A stretch of DNA of 30,716 nt from Nemertoderma westbladi (Eukaryota; Xenacoelomorpha; Nemertodermatida; Nemertodermatidae). The notes under the pieces were generated by a model. The model worked only from the letters and a program-made list of their open reading frames with translations, was not told the origin of the DNA and ran no database searches. Where the stretch lies: positions 1 through 30,716 of the forward strand of contig JAUCBJ010002491.1 in NCBI GenBank assembly GCA_032718475.1, read 5' to 3'. How positions within the stretch are numbered: position 1 is the first letter of the stretch; every line of letters begins with the position of its first letter. The position numbers were made by a program, and so were the translations under genes. Below, one piece after another: positions 28,417 to 30,716 of the stretch.

Positions 28417-28438
28417 CTCTATCGAGCGATCGATAGAG
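28417..28438. repeat. Perfect hairpin CTCTATCGA-GCGA-TCGATAGAG
   Basis: Nine paired bases closed by a GCGA tetraloop (GNRA type), about 100 bp after the previous hairpin and within the same insertion. Confidence 0.6.
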
Positions 28439-28613
28439 AAAGGAGCAAGCGATTTTGCGATATTAGTTATTTATTAGTTATTAGATATTAGCGGACGGCC
28501 TGGTTAGCACCATCCAGCGGTGAGAATCAAACCGGTGATCCAGCGGTTTGTGTTTAGCGGCAGACGGCAGTAATAACGCGCTCCTGATCGCACTTGTTTA
28601 ACAACCCCTCTGG

Positions 28614-29177
28614 TAGAAGTAGGAGCACCGCCCCTCAAGTAATTAATTTCACGTGCTAGGAAAAGATTTATATGTAAAATGTTGAAAAGTCAGGATAGTG
28701 AACTACCATTTACACAGTTATGCAGGCAAGCAAACACACCCGGATATCGGTTACTAATGGAAGCAAATAATTGGCAACAAAATGTAGACAAACTTGTTGA
28801 GATACGTAATAGAATAAATACTAAATAGCAAGCCTGGCTCTGCAACCAAGTTTGTTAATTATCGAACTGAGATGAATAAAGAATTACTACCTCGCCCTGT
28901 ATATCGTAATTTGAAGCCATTTGTACCAGATTACATACGTGTATGGTTTACGAGAATTACGGTCATCTAAGAATGAGACGGGCAGGTGGTCTGGTCAAGG
29001 ACCCCTAGTGATCGAAGAGTCTGTGGTTGCGATAATAAATCGATACAAACAGAAGTACATGTGTTGCTATATTGTCCGATCTCATTTGATTTTCGGGAGA
29101 GTCAACTTTTTAAAAGTAAATTAAATTTCTGCTCGCTAAATAGTTTATTCTCTTGTGACGATTATTATGTGTTGTGA
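28614..29177 (+). pseudogene. Degraded LINE RT/C-terminal fragment, part 2
   Basis: Resumes the frame cut at 26530: VEVGAPPLK, TAA, then SRARKRFICKML and LCRQANTPGYRLLMEANNW. Further stops and a frameshift near 28850-28860 follow, then LLPRPVYRNLKPFVPDYIRV. A second shift near 28960 leads to SSKNETGRWSG and, in the frame of 28986-29177, RRVCGCDNKSIQTEVHVLLYCP. That last Cys..Cys...His..Cys block is the terminal zinc-finger-like motif of this LINE group. The 22-bp direct repeat occupies 28614-28635. This is the 3' end of the same LINE as 26064-26530. Confidence 0.65.
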
Positions 29178-29330
29178 AAGTATTGTGAAAAGGTGCTTGA
29201 ATTGTATTTATAAGATTTAGTAATCATTGATTTATTTTGGACGCTAAGTATATTCAAAGGTTGTGTATTTTACAAAATTAATTATCTGTGCCATTTAATG
29301 AAACTTAGAGTCAATAAACATATATAGATA
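29178..29330. other. AT-rich 3' flank of the LINE relic
   Basis: Probably the LINE 3' UTR; AATAAA occurs at 29313-29318. No other feature. Confidence 0.4.
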
Positions 29331-29368
29331 CTAGAAAGCCAGTGGCCCTTCGGGCCACGGCTTTCTAG
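29331..29368. repeat. 17-bp hairpin with one bulged A
   Basis: CTAGAAAGCC pairs with GGCTTTCTAG, and inside it GTGGCCC pairs with GGGCCAC around a TTC loop; a single A is unpaired. The stem is otherwise perfect and GC-rich in its upper half. It follows AATAAA by 12 bp and precedes the satellite. It may be a short palindromic element. Confidence 0.7.
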
Positions 29369-29477
29369 CCTATTCACCATTCCAAACATTAATTAATTAA
29401 TTAACTTAACAAAACTTCATATGATTGAGAGTGTTCTCTCAAACAAAAGGACTGACGTTTGACGCTGTTTTACTTTT
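29369..29477. other. Spacer between hairpin and satellite
   Basis: Contains an (ATTA)n run near 29388-29403. No gene seen. Confidence 0.4.
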
Positions 29478-30400
29478 CAGATATCTACACTGGTCAACGT
29501 CCTTCACATAGATGTAGCCTTATGATGTAGTACAGTAGACCTCTGACAATTATCAGCGTAATAGCATTTTTAATAAATAAATGTGAGAATGTTTTTACTT
29601 TTCAGATTCAGATATTTCGCACCCTAGCAGTAGACTGGAAATCCGCAGACTGGTTAGCGTCCTCCCCATACAAACAGCCTATGGTCAAGCATGCCTTTCC
29701 CAAGTATAAGCAAAAAAGCATTAGAAACAACGAAATGGGAGAAGGATTTCACTTGAGACATTTCACCCTCTAGCGGTAGACTGAGAAATGTGAAACTGTG
29801 GAACTGTAGACGACTCTACGACTATACAAAGATATAGTCTATGCTGTAGTAGATGCCTACCAAGTTTCAGTCTAAAAGGATTGTAAATAACAAAGTTGGA
29901 GAATATGTTAACTTTCAGACATTTCACCCACTAGCGGTAGACTGGGGAACTGTATAGGACTCTGCAACCCCGTAAAGATACAGCCTATGCTGTAGTAGAT
30001 ACCTACCAAGTTTCAGCTCAAAAGGATTAAAAATAACCAAATGGGATGAGGTTTTCACTATCCGACAATTCGCCCTCTAGCGGCTGACTGTGGAACTGTA
30101 GACGACTCTACGACTCTGCAAAGATATAGTCTATGCTGTAGTAGATGCCTACCAAGTTTCAGTCTAAAAGAATTGTAAATAACAAAGCTGGAGAAAATGT
30201 TATCTATCAAACATTTCGCCCCCTAGCGGCAGACGCGGGAACTGTAGACAACTCTGTGACTCCGGAAATATACAGCCTATGCTGCAGTAGATAGCTACCA
30301 AGTTTCAGCTCAAAAGCATTAAAAACAACCAAATGAGATCAGGTTTTCACTATCGGACAATTCGCCCTCTAGCGGCAGACAGGGGAACTTCAGACAGCTC
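29478..30400. repeat. 146-bp satellite with alternating A/B monomers
   Basis: The marker CTAGCRG recurs at 29624, 29770, 29931, 30077, 30223 and 30369: spacings 146, 161, 146, 146, 146. A more diverged monomer precedes at about 29478. Monomers from 29770 and 30077 share AGATATAGTCTATGCTG...GTCTAAAAG (type A). Those from 29931 and 30223 share ACAGCCTATGCTG...GCTCAAAAG...AACCAAATG (type B). The array thus has a ~292-bp dimer period. Confidence 0.85.
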
Positions 30401-30668
30401 TGAGTATTACGTTGCCACGAGTTAGGGTGATACCTTTCTAAAGCATCACGTAGATGCGCATTATAAAGTTGCATAGAGTTCAGTCGAGACACAACGTGTA
30501 GAGTGACAGAATGAACTACCGGTACCGAATTCACGAAATTCGCATTCACGCAAACATGCGCGTAAAATAAGACTCGAGATAGCGACAGTGCACGTGCTCG
30601 TGACGAGAGCTTTCGTTCGATGTATCGCGAGCTCCGATTGGTGCTTGTGTGTAGAAACGTATAGCTTG
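30401..30668. other. Flank of satellite, CpG-dense patch
   Basis: No gene recognised. 30530-30640 holds roughly 16 CpG dinucleotides, a CACGTG E-box (30591-30596), and ATTGG near 30638. Reverse-strand open frames here are compositional. It might be the edge of an unmethylated promoter region. Confidence 0.4.
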
Positions 30669-30697
30669 GACAGACAAACAGACAGACAGACAGACAC
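30669..30697. repeat. (GACA)n microsatellite
   Basis: Near-perfect tetranucleotide tract at the end of the window. Confidence 0.9.
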
Positions 30698-30716
30698 ATG
30701 ATATTTATATATATAG

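Larger units (their letters stand above)
26531..28613. mobile_element. 2.1 kb unclassified insertion
   Basis: Bounded by the 22-bp near-identical repeat and disrupting a LINE reading frame. No long ORF (the largest, 28291-28491, has 66 codons) and no clear terminal inverted repeats or LTRs. It contains a promoter-like cluster (26906-27060), a GC-richer stretch at about 27390-27560, and two strong hairpins near its right end. It could be a non-autonomous retroelement, a retroposed promoter-bearing RNA, or an old multi-insertion composite. A long duplication favours a LINE- or Penelope-type mechanism over an LTR one. Confidence 0.6.

Noticed and set aside
30319-30699. Reverse-strand frame of 126 codons with Cys/Ser/Val repeats
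   Set aside because: It starts in the (GACA)n tract and runs into the satellite; composition explains it.

Overview
This is a gene-poor stretch of an animal genome made almost entirely of nested mobile elements. A BEL/Pao-type LTR retrotransposon (a group known only from animals), two LINE lineages with very different reverse transcriptases, a tRNA-derived SINE and a satellite array together suggest an invertebrate, probably marine, with AT-rich intergenic DNA. I cannot name the species. No intact host gene was found. Every recognisable coding relic lies on the + strand.

Layout. 1-1975: non-coding DNA with small repeats. 1976-2837: decayed relic of a protein with a GCETV...GIGK motif and a cysteine-rich tail. 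3765-4229: LINE endonuclease fragment. 4237-5610: 5'-truncated LINE reverse transcriptase. 5640-7502: 5' half of an L2/CR1-like LINE (PHD-like finger, endonuclease, start of RT). Its 3' half resumes at 24371 and ends with its 3' UTR near 26040. Between the halves, 7503-24365 is one insertion: a ~16.9 kb BEL/Pao element with 1.24 kb LTRs (TG...CA, about 2% apart) and a 5-bp target duplication, AACCC. 26064-26530 and 28614-29177 are two halves of a further LINE, split by a 2.1 kb unclassified insertion with a 22-bp direct repeat and a promoter-like cluster (CArG, CCAAT, CRE-like, TATA). 29331-29368 is a long perfect-stem hairpin. About 29478-30400 is a 146-bp-period satellite arranged as alternating A/B dimers. 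The window ends in a CpG-dense patch and a (GACA)n tract.

Inside the BEL element: 5' LTR; leader containing a foldback element (8949-9127, 9-bp direct repeats), a near full-length EN-RT LINE (9182-12720, 13-bp target duplication, TAG-repeat tail), a SINE (about 13922-14209) and a 120-125 bp tandem repeat; a 606-codon ORF with an alanine-rich coiled coil; a Gag region of DUF1759 type; zinc knuckles plus an aspartic protease; then only scraps of the rest of Pol. RT, RNase H and the integrase core are missing. There follow ~1.7 kb of non-coding DNA dense in predicted hairpins, including a duplicated structured motif with compensatory differences, then a broken unrecognised gene (21495-23043) with a strongly basic C-terminus, and the 3' LTR.

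The insertion order can be read directly: the L2-like LINE came first, BEL landed in its RT, and the foldback element, EN-RT LINE and SINE lie within BEL. The most unusual points are the large BEL element with extra ORFs at both ends of its coding region, and the paired structured motifs in its 3' non-coding region. All comparisons were made by eye.
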